DNA of 64,000 bases from Lasiosphaeria ovina (Eukaryota > Ascomycota > Sordariomycetes > Sordariales > Lasiosphaeriaceae), in assembly GCA_033439765.1 (NCBI GenBank), contig JAULSN010000007.1:930001-994000 (forward strand), written 5' to 3'. Shown in pieces: positions 21,358 to 32,657 of the stretch. Under the pieces are notes generated by a model. That model did no database searches. It saw nothing but the letters and a program-made list of their open reading frames with translations, and had not been told where the DNA came from. Every line of letters begins with the position of its first letter. The first letter of the stretch is position 1. The position numbers and the translations under genes are program-made.

Positions 21358-22669
21358 TTTGGCAGCTTGGTACCATAGGTGGATTGCTCAGAATCAGAGC
21401 AATGGCTGAGACTGAACGTCGGCTGCTCCGTAGCAAAATTAATTGTGGCGGGAGCCTAAATTGGACCACGGATATCTCCTGTGTGCCTTCCTGGTCTATT
21501 TCCAGTCTTTAGCAGGAGGTGGCAGGAGCGTACCGCGCCGCCCAGGAATGGAAGGTTTAACCCAGAACCTCTGGCATTCTCCAGGTAAGAGGTCGAGATA
21601 GTTGAAGTGTGGTTACCACTTGGATAGAAGTTCAAGAAAATACAACCAGTCGGGGAAAGCTCCCGCAAGGGATGTGTAGGAAGAGGAAAGGCTTTCCGAT
21701 TCTATATTAGACGTCCCGAATGCATCCCACGGAGAGACCCTTTCAGGGCCGGTTGCCAAGATAATTGGGCCTTTCACGCCTCATAAAGTTAACCCCAACA
21801 GTCCTTCAGGAATCAGAGGAAACACCAACCCAAGTACCGAGATCGTTGGATACCAAGTATGAACTAAATCGGTGTCGACAGACTTCATGAAGGACGGTCC
21901 AGGACAAAATAGATATTAAACTTCTCGGAGAAGCATAAATTCGATGATATCAGAGTAGATGAGCTGCCAAGATGCCGGTTGTGCCTTGGCCTGCCCCGAA
22001 AATAAATAACGGAAAGGCAAAAATGCTAAATGGGAACGAGACGGGGAGGTGAGAGCTTTTCCTCGACTGAGGGCACAAAATAAGCCCCAGAACTGAGACT
22101 CTGGTTCCAATATTTCACTCAATGATCAATAATAAACCCCAGAACATCCCATGTCTGATCGAAGAAGGCACAAGCGAGGCAGACCGTAGAGCAACCTGGC
22201 GATATTTACCAGAAATATCGGGAGCCGAGCAGTCGCTTCTAGCCTGCGGCAGGTTACAGCTAATATTGCCGTTGGAGTTATTACCCAAAGAAAATCACCA
22301 GGAAAGTATAACGGGCATCACCCAAAGGCCTAGCTCGACGCATAAGTTATACAAGCAATAATCTTACACGGTCATCACTTGTGTTTCCAGGAATAAATAT
22401 GAGAAAAATGAGAATATTTGCAAATATCAGTCCGAGACTGCCAGCGGAAAAGGTTGTCGAATCTGAAGACTGTGTACCATTTGCCTTATCGGGGTAAGAA
22501 GCACCCATCATAGGTCAGTTTAAGCCTGCAATCCGTCATAAGGGGCAAATTGGGGTGAGACTAGCAAATGCTTGAATCTCCTGGCTGAGCCATCGTGTAT
22601 TGCTGAATATGAACAGTCCATTTCCTCGGATCGACCATCGAATTAGAATAATCTGTATATCCACCAGGC
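21358..22669. other. AT-richer region without a supported gene
   Basis: About 1.3 kb between the unknown minus-strand gene and the open extension behind the STRAP-like gene. Short frames such as 22122-22361 (+) lack coding character. No termini of a mobile element were found. Confidence 0.4.
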
Positions 22670-23098
22670 TCAGCCCAAAACCCCCATAGGAGCCACTCCA
22701 GTCACTAAATCAAATGCCAAAAAGCTATTAAGCCCAAGCCCACGAACGCTATCAGCTTGCCGATTTCCCCGACGCCCCTGCGTGCCGTGTAGAGGGCACG
22801 GCTGACAACTGCAGCGATTTCTTGTGAATTTTGAGGATTCCTCATAACTCAAGAGAAGGTCAGAGCAGGCCGACAACGAACCCGGCGAGGGGGGCATTGG
22901 TTTTATGTCAAGATTGGGCGGGGAATAGCTGAGGAGCAGGTCAGCACTCGGGTCCAAAGAAGACATTGCCATGTCTTCCAAGCCGATGAAATCAGCCGCA
23001 CCTGACGCGACAAAGCGAGCATCATCGCACTGCTTAGGACTGGTGGGAAGTTCGATGTGGGTATCATTCGAGGAATAGCCGGGGCGCTCAATCGCCTC
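22670..23098 (-). other. Open frame continuing in phase past the STRAP stop
   Basis: Directly after the TAG of the STRAP-like gene (23099-23101) the same frame stays open for 142 codons to a TGA at 22670. The translation contains DLLLSY twice, in PSADLLLSYSPP and SACSDLLLSYEESS. The two copies use different synonymous codons (CTG CTC CTC AGC against CTT CTC TTG AGT), which suggests selection on the protein. Most third positions in the first 90 codons are G or C. It could be a stop-readthrough extension, an alternative terminal exon, part of a separate gene or chance. No in-frame ATG occurs before 22981. Confidence 0.35.
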
Positions 23099-24235
23099 CT
23101 AGTCCGTGCCGCTACCGGTAGACAAGCCTCCTCGCCAAAGACCATAATACCCTTCGCAGTTTTTCCACATTTTTATTGTGCCGTCCTCCGAGCCAGTTGC
23201 GTAGAGGTTACCGTCAGGCGAGAATGCGATTGACCAAATAGGCCCGTGGTGACCCTTGTGCACGTCAAGCTCCCTGCCATCCTCCCAGTCATACACGCGC
23301 GCCCACGTGCCCGGCTCCTCGCCAACCACGTATTTCCTGCCCTTCAGATCAAGGGCCACGCTGGCAATTCCGTGCGGTAAAGTTATCTGCTTGATATCGT
23401 CTTCAGCACGGTTACCTCCCCAGAAGTACGCGGTCTTGCCCGCAGCAACCGCAAGGACCGGGAGGCCGCCGCCAATATCCGCCGGCGAGCTGTACGCAGG
23501 CGCGAGGGAGACAAGCTCGCAGGACTTGATCTCGCCATCAAGTTTCGCCTCGCGAACGCAGGACCTAGAAGGAAGATCGAACCAGCGAAGAGTGTCGCCC
23601 GAGGCGGTGATTATCATGTTCGGATCCTTGGCCCAAACAATAAACTTGATGGCATCCTTATGGGCCCCTTCTCCGATCTCAAACGCTTGCGATGTTTCGA
23701 TCGTAATTGGTGTGACGGGGTTCGGATCAATGGACGACGTGGGGGAGTACAATGGCTTTTGCTCTTGCAGGTCAAAGATGCGCAATTTCTTCTCGAAGCC
23801 TCCAGTTGCCAGCATTCCAGAGTTGTCATAAGGGTACGCAATAGCGCGGACAATGTGGTCGTGCTGGAGAATGTAGAGAAGCTCGCCGGTGTGAGTGTCC
23901 CAGACCTTGGCGGTGAAATCGGCAGAGGCAGTCGCCGCAGTCGACGCGTCGGGGCTCAGTCTCGCCTGCCAGACGGCACCCTTGTGGCCGAGAAATGTCC
24001 CAATCCAGTCGCCGGTCTGGCCATCGCGAAGCATCGGGTTGCCATCTGCACAAAACGATTGCGGGTCAACAACGCGCCGAATGAACAGAAAAATGGAGTC
24101 AGACCCACCTTTGCAAGCAGAGATCATGTAGTATACCTCCTCCTTTTCCAACGGTGAAAAGCTCACGTGTGGCACAGGCCGTGAGTGGCCGTGGCAGGTC
24201 AGAGGGACATATTGCCGCGACGTGGGATCGGCCAT
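23099..24235 (-). CDS. STRAP-like WD40 protein
   Basis: Spliced as complement(23099..24045, 24109..24235), 357 residues, the usual STRAP length. The 63-base intron has a GTGGGT donor and a TGCAG acceptor and joins SACK to DGNPMLRDGQTGDWIGTF, the diagnostic STRAP segment. Because the intron is a multiple of three with no stop, retention would insert 21 residues. Seven WD40-type blades can be traced, ending with LYATGSEDGTIKMWKN. Animal STRAP (UNRIP) binds the SMN complex and signalling kinases; a scaffold role in RNP assembly is inferred here. The frame stays open after the stop (separate entry). Confidence 0.92.
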   Translation of the reverse strand: MADPTSRQYVPLTCHGHSRPVPHVSFSPLEKEEVYYMISACKGGSDSIFLFIRRVVDPQSFCADGNPMLRDGQTGDWIGTFLGHKGAVWQARLSPDASTAATASADFTAKVWDTHTGELLYILQHDHIVRAIAYPYDNSGMLATGGFEKKLRIFDLQEQKPLYSPTSSIDPNPVTPITIETSQAFEIGEGAHKDAIKFIVWAKDPNMIITASGDTLRWFDLPSRSCVREAKLDGEIKSCELVSLAPAYSSPADIGGGLPVLAVAAGKTAYFWGGNRAEDDIKQITLPHGIASVALDLKGRKYVVGEEPGTWARVYDWEDGRELDVHKGHHGPIWSIAFSPDGNLYATGSEDGTIKMWKNCEGYYGLWRGGLSTGSGTD

Positions 24236-25315
24236 GGCGGGTGACGAGTAAAAAGGGTATGATTATAGGAAATCTAGGCGATGATTAATTCGGCGAGCAA
24301 TGTATCGAAAGCGTGAGGAGTCGAGAGATGTGGGCGATGCGATGGCGGCGAGCCAAAAAGCCTTCAGTTGGTACTGGGGAGCAAAGCCGCAAGATGCCAA
24401 AATCTAAGGCAAAAACAGCGGGAGCAAATTCAGAAAAAAAAAAAAGCGAAAGGCCGTAACGGGTCGTAAAAAGAATTCGTTAGATGATAGGGAGAGAATT
24501 TAGGCAAGGCAGGCCGTCATATCTTCTGTCGTCGGAGCCAGACCCGAAAGGAAAGAGCCGATGTTGCGACAAAAATGATGAAGTTCCTCAGATGTTGATT
24601 CAGGGCAGAAGGTGGCTGCGCTGCGGGGCAAACCACGGAATGCGGGCAGGCAGCTGGCCGGCCTTCCGCTCAGGGGCCCAAGCGTTGAGTTCAGTTGATG
24701 CCCGCGAATCAGTGCAGTTACGTAAGAGGGTTGCGATTCAATACCTAAAGATCCAAGCAAGGAAGTCCTTTGCAAAGGTTCCCGGCCGTTAAGTAGCACC
24801 CTGCGCTGTACCTGAAATTATTTTCCATAGCTCTATATGCTTCGTTCTTTTTAAAACTTTGAAGCCTCTGAGGCTACAAAAACTTTGGTCAACAATGAGT
24901 TTCTAAGGGCAACTTAACTGGCCTAGGGGCGCCTGTTGCGGAGAAGTGGGGCCAAAGGTGGGCTGAAGCTTGCCCCTGCCAGCCAGCCTGCCAGCTTGCC
25001 CTCTTCCAACACCCCTCCGTCGTTGTCACCCCTCCATTGCGGCGCGGCGGCTTTTGCGGCTGGGCTCAACATCGCTCTACTCTACCTAACCCAAGCTTCC
25101 AACGAATTCCTATTCCTTCCAACTGCTTGACAAATCGACGCAACAATCAACAAGTCGTTGCGTTTTCTTTACGATACTTCATACAGCACGAGTGCAAACA
25201 CGCATTTGCCCTTTGCATTTGAACTTGCGACGCACCTCGCAATCCCTCAAGCAACATCCCGCGAGCCCGCTTAGGTCCCCCACCTCGTCCTCATATTTCA
25301 ACCCCAGGGCCCAAA
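24236..25315. other. Shared promoter region of STRAP-like and PLAA genes
   Basis: About 1.08 kb between divergent genes. It includes an A-rich run near 24434-24446 and pyrimidine-rich sequence just before the PLAA start (25200-25310), as is common in fungal leaders. No gene supported; a 102-codon frame at 24484 looks spurious. Confidence 0.5.
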
Positions 25316-27883
25316 ATGCCCGACTTCAAGCTCTCGGCCCAGCTGAAGGGCCATTCTGGTGATGTAAATGCCACGAAGAAAACTAACCCCCCCCCCCCGT
25401 ATGCAATATCTAACCGAGTCCTTGGGAGCACAGGTTCGCGCCGTGTCCTTTCCGGCGGCCAACGTCGCTCTCTCCGCCTCTCGAGATCACACAGTTTGCC
25501 TCTGGCGCAAGACGGCGGACAACCCCCCAGCATTTGAACCTACAGTGGTGAACCGTGGCCATGGCTTTATGAACTCACTGACGTTTATGCGGCCGTCGTC
25601 AAAATACCCCGACGGCCTCATCATCTCCGGAGGTCAAGATCCCATTATCGACGTAAAGAAAGCAACAGCCAACGAGTCCCAAAATGCCGAGCACCTCCTT
25701 GTGGGACACGGGAATAATGTATGCGCCCTTGACGCATCCCCGAAAGGCACATGGGCCGTATCCGGGAGCTGGGACGGCAGAGCTATTATCTGGATGGCCG
25801 ATACGTGGCAGCCGACCAAGGAGCTCCTTCATTTGGGTGGTGATGCGAGGAGCGTCTGGGCTGTCCTGGCATATGACGAGAACATCGTCATCACTGCTAG
25901 TGCAGACACAAATATTCGCATCTTCGATCTACGGAAAGCGAATAATACCAACGAGGTTGCCCCAGTACGGACCCTGTCTACTGACGCTGTTGTGCGCGCC
26001 CTCTGCAAGCTTCCCAGTGGCTTCAAAGGACATCCCAGTGGCGCTGACTTTGCGAGCGCTGGTAACGACAATATCATTCGGCTATGGAAGTTGAATGGTA
26101 CAGAAGTCGGCACCTTGCATGGCCATGAGAGCTTCATCTACTCTCTGGCCAGCTTGCCGGAGACTGCCGAGATTGTCAGCTCGGGAGAAGACCGAACCCT
26201 TCGAATCTGGAGAGGCTCAGAGTGCATTCAAACAATAACCCACCCCGCCATTTCTGTGTGGTCTGTTGCTGTATGCCCAGAAAATGGGGACATCATTTCG
26301 GGCGCTAGCGATAACGTGGCTCGAATATTCTCACGCAGTTCTGAGCGTACAGCAGACCCTGACGTCATCGCCCATTTCGAGGAATCGGTTCGAGCATCCG
26401 CAATACCGCAACAGCAGCTTGGAGAATCAATAAACAAGGAGAAGCTCAACCCCAAGAGCTGGCTTGCGACTCACTCAGGCTCAAAGGATGGACAGGTAGT
26501 GACGGTCAAGGAGGACGATGGCAGTATCGGCGCGTACCAGTGGTCATCAGGTCAGTCACCTTGAGCTATATTCATTCTCGTTACCTGCCGACTATTGCTA
26601 AAGCTATTGCAGGCCAGCAACAATGGATTCATGTCGGCACAGTCGTGGATAACACGGGCAGCAGTGGTGTGAAGGTTCCATATAACGGAAAGGAATACGA
26701 TTATGTATTCGACGTTGACATTGAAGAGGGCAAGCCGACTCTCAAGTTGCCATACAACCTAGCACAAAACCCATACGACGCGGCGACCAAATTTCTCAAC
26801 GACAACGATCTCCCTATGACGTACATTGAAAGCGTTGCTAGGTTCATTACAGAAAACACCAAAGGAGCTACGATCGGCCAGACCACTGAAGCGCCGTCTG
26901 ACGATCCGATGGGGACTGAGTCTCGATACAGGCCGGGTAAATCTGCTCCGACTGTAAAGAAAGCACTGCCGCATACCGTCTACGTTGCCCTGACCCAAGC
27001 CAGGCTAGAACCAGCCACGAAGAGGCTCAAAACAGTTAATGAGAGGCTCGGAAAAGCAGGACATAAGGATATCATTTTGAATCCCGATGGCGAAGCGAGC
27101 CTGGATGCGCTCCGTGAAATTCTGACTGGGGCAGGGACGGAGACCAAGCTGGGGTCATCAGCTGCGAATCTCAAGGGATTTGAGACGATTCTTTTCGTCG
27201 TCATAACGCAATGGCCATACGCCGACAGGCTTCCCGGTCTCGACCTACTTCGGTGCCTGTCGGTATTCCCTAGTGCTGCCTCGTTCGCACATCACAGGCT
27301 TGGCAACTTGGTATCTGTTGCGTTGAGAAGCGTGTTCGACACGGACGCCCCTGTTGATGCAGACACAACGATAGCCGAACTCGTCAACAAGACAGATTCG
27401 GCGCAACTGAATCCCAATGTCGTCATGATGTCACTGCGTGTAGTGGTTAATCTTTTCAGCACCGAGCAAGGCAGGAAACTCGTCTTGGGGGAAGCACGGG
27501 ACGTCCTCCGCGTTATGGGGCGAATTGTTGGCCTTGATGGCCAAGCCCCAATCGGCACCGAAAACCTCAATCTCCAGATTGCTCTAACATCGGCGGCTTT
27601 CAACTACGCTTGCATGGCATACAATGAGCGAACGAAGGCGCTTGTTGATCCCGGCTCCCTTGGCCAGCTGTGCAAGATTCTCGAAAGAGTTGTCAGCAAG
27701 CAGAGCGACTCAGAGGTTTTATTCCGGTCCCTCATGGCGGTCGGTATGATACTTGTGGCAGGAGGTCAACCGAGAGAGCTGGCGAAAAGTCTGGGTGTCC
27801 AAAAGTGGATCTCAGAAGCAGGCAAGAAGGCGACTGAAGCGCGTATCACCGACCTTGCGAAGGAATGCACAGCTTATTTGTGA
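25316..27883 (+). CDS. DOA1: PLAA/Doa1 (Ufd3) ubiquitin-binding Cdc48 cofactor
   Basis: Spliced as 25316..25363, 25434..26550, 26613..27883, 811 residues. Intron 1 (donor GTAAAT, branch TCTAAC, CAG acceptor) contains twelve C in a row and joins GHSGD to VRAVSFP; intron 2 joins QWSSG to QQQWIHV. An N-terminal seven-blade WD40 propeller (about 10-340) carries motifs such as AVSGSWDGRAIIW and IVSSGEDRTLRIW. The PFU ubiquitin-binding domain follows (about 389-475, VPYNGKEYDYVFDVD). The C-terminal armadillo-like PUL domain (about 511-811) binds the Cdc48/p97 tail. Doa1 sorts ubiquitinated clients for Cdc48 in ER- and mitochondria-associated degradation and membrane trafficking. All three domains are in family order. 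Confidence 0.95.
25387..25398 (+). repeat. C12 homopolymer in PLAA intron 1
   Basis: Twelve consecutive C in the first PLAA intron. A second C12 run lies at 44208-44219 before ARG5,6. Length variation or sequencing error is likely at such runs. Confidence 0.85.
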
Positions 27884-29395
27884 TAGAGAGGTTTGCGATC
27901 ACGCGATGGACTATTAACTGTATATAATACTGCGAAAGCAGTCTCACATTGATGGCGGTCGATGTCTGGCTGGTTACACATTTGATTTGCAGATAGAAGA
28001 GGTTCATGTCGGGGCATACGCTATTTCCCATGTATCTCTTAAGAAAGAGAACAAAGAGCTGCTTACTTCAATGTGTTCAGTCTGTTAGGCCTTCTTCACA
28101 CCACATCTTCCAAATACCGTCATCGCTTCATTTTACCTTTCTGCAAGAATACTAACAAAGACTTGATCATCACTAAACTTGAGCCACACCTATCTGAACT
28201 CATCACGGATTAGCACAACGTTGCTCTTTATCTCTCTTCAGTTGACAGAGCAGTTGTAGCTGTTCCCACGAGATATCTCCCAGACTCAGACCGGGAACCT
28301 TCGCACCTCCGACCGCACGAGCCTGTCGGCACATATGTGGAACACTTCCACTCCGTTGCCGTTGGGGGAGACGGAAAAAAAAAGAGAAGGACGAGAAAAA
28401 ATGTGATTGGGCCACCACACCGACCCGCTTGCCGCAGTTTGCGGAGTTTCTGGATCGGTTGTGCTGAGGGGTGCTCTCGTGACGCCGTTGAAACCCACCC
28501 CTTCTTTCTCTCTCGTAAGAAGTTTAAGTCTCTCGAAGTCGGCGGCTGGTGACACGCCGGATGTTCGGCCTCGATCGAGGGTTATAGAGTACAGAGGGAG
28601 AGAACGGAAACTCAAACGAAACAAAGGGCGAAAGGGGGGAATATTTTGTTCAAGTCATGAGCCCTGGTTTTCCGCCTTTCCCATTTTCTTATTTAGCTCA
28701 ACGACGTGACAACCCGCAGAGTGGTTAGCAGAGTGGCGCGTGCCAAGAATCGTCACCATCAAGCCTGCTTGTTCCCGAACTGTTTGGTATCATGCTCATC
28801 GATTTTTTTTGCCTTCAAAAATAATCTATAGTGGACAACTATGAAACCTGTCCGCTTCTCAAATGCCTAACAAGGTAATCCCACAAGTGTTGATATCGGG
28901 GTGCTCAACCTGAAGGCTCAGTAAGCCCTTGCCGCGCGTGCGGTCAAGTCCACACAAGCCGCCCGACTCATTTAACACACATACACACAAGAGACACAAC
29001 GTCATCTCATCCGCATCTCTCTCTCCCAAGTCTTGGGGAGACCAGATCGGAATTCTGCCTTCGTACAATCCCAACCGAAGAGATCCGACAATTCGTCGTG
29101 CTAGCCCCCTTAACCATTTCTTATGATAAGGCTGATTCATCCCCCGCCCCTCCCAAGGAGACGCCGCTCACGACAACAAAGAGGTCATTAAATAGGGATG
29201 AAAAAAGCAAACCCCGCGCTTGTTAATCCCGAGTCTCTCCCAGGAACAACACTCCGAGAACGCCTTTGTAAATGCGAAATATACACGCGCCTCGGTGGTG
29301 GCGAGGCCGCGGCTCGACAGGTAGCTGTCAGGCATCACGCCAGACTTTGAGATTAATTATCTCTTTTCCTCCTTCCCGGACATCTTGCCGACTCA
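27884..29395. other. Intergenic region between convergent PLAA and BIM1-like genes
   Basis: About 1.5 kb. Short overlapping frames on both strands at 28.2-28.7 kb do not look coding. No RNA gene or repeat was recognised. Confidence 0.45.
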
Positions 29396-30221
29396 TCATA
29401 CCAACGCCCAGAGGCCAACCAGCGCGAGCGGCAACCACCCGAGCAGCGTGAAGGTGCTGCCCTTGAGGGTGCGCTGCGCGGCGCTGGAGACGTTGCCGCC
29501 AGATGGAGTGACGATCTGGGTGTAAATATTGGCAGAACCTATGTCGGTGCTGTTGAAGCAGTTTGTCTCGTTGACCTCGGCAAGGTCGGGGTCGTTGGGG
29601 TCGGAAAACGTGATGTCGACACACTGGTGGAGTCATGTCAGCAACGGGTCTTCCCGACTCAGTTTGGGGGGCGCAGCAATGGGGAAACGTACCGAATAAA
29701 GTGCGGCGCCATGAAGAGCTAACTCGACGATCTGAATGGTGGCGTTGTCACCAATCTTGACGTTCGCGCCCGCCGGTAGCGGAACTTGCGGCAGGCAGAC
29801 GGTGCCGGGATATGGGTTCTTGCTGGGGCCGACAATTTGGAAAGGAGGCGACATCGGGTTGCTCATATTCTTCGGACCGTTGTCAGGTCCATCGGTTCCG
29901 AAGCCAAGATTGACATATACAAAGGCAGTCGGATGGCCCTGGAACCAGCCTGGCTGGAACGCGATGGTTCCGCCTGTTACTGGCCACTTTGTCCGGTTTG
30001 TGGATGTGCCCATACCACCGCCTACAAGTTTGTTAGTCACGGGCGCAGACGGAAGCGCGACCGAGTGTGAAGGAGTGCTTACATGGATACATCCATTGCA
30101 TTCCAAATGGGAAAGTGTCGTTTGTGATCAGGTTGTTTCCTCTCCAGCCCGGATATGTGATGACCGTATGCGCAGATACCAAAGCGGCACTGGCAAGGGT
30201 GACGAGAAGCGACTTGAACAT
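29396..30221 (-). CDS. BIM1-like (X325) copper-binding surface protein
   Basis: Spliced as complement(29396..29623, 29693..30021, 30083..30221), 231 residues; donors GTAAGC and GTACGT, acceptors TAG and CAG. A signal peptide (1-17) is followed by mature N-terminal His18, as in LPMOs and the LPMO-like X325 family, so cleavage would create a copper histidine brace. The sequence HTVITYPGWRGNN and MQWMYPC with GGMGTSTNRTKW is the BIM1 signature. Several N-glycosylation sites (NMS, NAT, NET, NST, NVS) are visible. The C-terminus is Ser/Gly-rich then hydrophobic (LLGWLPLALVGLWALV), consistent with a GPI anchor. The Cryptococcus homologue Bim1 aids copper uptake; oxidative polysaccharide cleavage is not expected for X325. 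Confidence 0.92.
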
Positions 30222-32657
30222 GTTGACGGTGTTCTGGGGTTGTGTATAAAAAAGCATATGCCGGACAGGAAAGTGGCGATCACAGCTACTCTGAGATTCA
30301 GGGCGTGTAATCGAGATCTCGTCTTATTTGTCGGCCAGAAAAATGAATCAGATCGGAAGGAAGCCGGCGAAATGGCGCTGTCTCTCCTTCACGGTGAATC
30401 CGAGTTCTGAGCGGAACGGCGCTGGGGACCCCGCTTTCGTCCGGATCTCCAATCCCCGTCGATCTGTGTTCCTGTCCGTGCGGGCGGCAGATGACGGCTT
30501 GGTCGTCGTCGAGAGATGCTTGACTGCGCTTGCGACTGCGATGATGGAAAAGCGGTCAAAAAAGGCACTGCCTCTGACAACCTCGAGCAGTCTTTGATTT
30601 CGATGGAGAAAATTTATTAAGAAGAGACCGAGAGCGAACGGGCAGCTGGGCAGCGGGAGCGGTAATAATATCTGGTGGCAGCAGAGCCGATGCAGCCATT
30701 CTCGTCCTCCCTCCAGCCGCCCGGGGCCCTGTCGGCTCTGGCCAATATTGGCGGCCCTGGACCTGGGGTGGTGTGGACGAATGTCCCCGCGCAAAGCGCA
30801 AGGGCCTAAAATCCCGAGTCTTTCCCCCATCCAATCTGGGCGGCTTTTTGGGGGACAGGACCATGTCGAGCAGGCCAGCCAGTCAGAGCTGGCCAGGAAG
30901 CCTGGACCAGGCGCAAATCGTCAAGGTCGGTGCATGCCGACCCTCCCGCCCCCTGTCGGGCTACCGGCGCTGCAGCCAATAAGCGCCTGCTCCTGGCCGC
31001 TCGGCTGCGGGCGACTCGCTGCACTGGGGGCCATTTGCATTTGGTGAAGAGACTTGACCAATATGCGCCCGCCCTCATGCTCCCTCTGCAAGCTATCACC
31101 AACCACCACGGCCAATCGGCGGCGCGACGTCACCCTTTGGGCAGCGCCGGCCTCACGTCGCAAAGGTGCGGTGGAAGTCGAGCTGGAGCTGTTGGTACCC
31201 TCTGTGCCTTAGTTGATACCACCATGACCGAGGTGATCCGACAGTGGACACATTGATGAAGAACACCTGTACGGGGTAAAAAGTCTGTACATGAATGAGT
31301 CTGGCCATGACTGCGGCAGACCACTCGATAATCAATACGACGTGATTCGGATGGCGGAAACATAACGGTTGGTCTGTTGAGGAATGCTCTGAACTCGCAA
31401 TCAACCAGAACATCAAGAGCTGAGAGGCGACGATAGGGAGACAGACTCGTGTAACACAAGGAGAAAGCGTCAGCTGACGACTTCTGTACTGTGACTCCCG
31501 TAGGTTCATACGTGAAAGCTATCGTTTTAGTTAGATTTTTTAGGGTCAGAAAAAAAGGGCGGGATAAGCACGTTGCCCCTCCCGCACCGACAGCGTACAG
31601 CGTAAGCGCCCATTCTTCAGGTTGGAACCCAATCACCGCTTCGGGTTTTTGTTGAAGAATGGCACTAGGAAGGCGGGTCAAAGGCACAATCGGTCGCTTC
31701 TCGCCCGATTCTGCACACCTTTTTTCTCTTTGGAGCATAGCGACCCTGATGGGATCGTGATACCGGCAAGAGCGTATTCACTTCGGATCAGTAGTGCGGT
31801 GAAGAGGGGGCTTGTGCGACATTGGGCTATTTCTGGCACCTGTCGTTAGTTCTCTGCGAGCTTGTGCATCTGTGATGGGACTTCGCGTCTTTTTGCTTGG
31901 GAACGTTCCTGTTGCGATGCGACCCTGAGGAGCTCATGATGGGCATTTGAGATATATCCCCGTCCCTTGATGGAAGCGGCGGAGATGCCGGCAGCGAGCG
32001 GGAGGATCGAGCACGACGACTTCATCCCCACGCTCCGGGTCATTCCTGGGGCCTCGCATGGGTCACGGCACTTACAAATGGTTTGTACGCAGGAGGTCGA
32101 GAGCCCGTCAAGAGAGAAAGTAGCAGCGGCCATAGGAATACACAGCTGTCTCTAGAATTACCTTGCATTGCGAGTCACATTCAGCAGATGAGATGTTCAT
32201 GCGCGATACCATCGCTTTTGGAGATAAACGTTAGTGGAGTTGTCCCAGCGGCCCAAGCTCCAGACTTATCAGAGAGCTGTCGCAAATCGGGCGCAATTGT
32301 CGAGCTCTTGGCCTTCCCCTGGCTTGCGGGGTTGCCAAGGGCCATGGTCATGTGACGGACGTTCCTTGAAGCAAATTGGGGAGTCCATGTTCATGAAGCT
32401 CGAATTCGTCGTCATCGACATTTCGACAGTGTCCAACAACCACGCCCTAGCACGAGACAGGGACCTGCACAGAACAAGAGGCAAAATGCATTGAGTCCAT
32501 GTGTGAGCTTCAATGAACAGTCCATCAGCAGCCTAATGGTTCCTGTCTGAGGAAATCCGAGGCACAGATTTATTGTCCTCCTCCTCCCTGGAACCCCGAC
32601 TTTTACAGCTTGCTCTCGAGTCGACCAAGTCAGCCTGCGCTTCTAACCACCATCACG
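30222..32657. other. Long divergent intergenic region
   Basis: About 2.4 kb between the BIM1-like gene (-) and the Mgr3-like gene (+). It holds GC-rich frames at 30.3-31.1 kb and one 202-codon minus frame at 31130-31738 (separate entry). Nothing else could be supported. Confidence 0.4.
31130..31738 (-). CDS. Doubtful open reading frame, 202 codons
   Basis: Starts with ATG at 31738 and is open for 202 codons without introns. Composition is unremarkable and no domain, signal peptide or family motif was recognised (begins MLQREKRCAESGEK). The region is otherwise gene-free and the frame is longer than expected by chance, but overlapping frames on both strands weaken the case. Probably spurious. 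Confidence 0.2.
   Translation of the reverse strand: MLQREKRCAESGEKRPIVPLTRLPSAILQQKPEAVIGFQPEEWALTLYAVGAGGATCLSRPFFLTLKNLTKTIAFTYEPTGVTVQKSSADAFSLCYTSLSPYRRLSALDVLVDCEFRAFLNRPTVMFPPSESRRIDYRVVCRSHGQTHSCTDFLPRTGVLHQCVHCRITSVMVVSTKAQRVPTAPARLPPHLCDVRPALPKG

Noticed and set aside
22122..22361. 79-codon plus frame in the AT-richer region
   Set aside because: Short, no family motif and no neighbouring exon.
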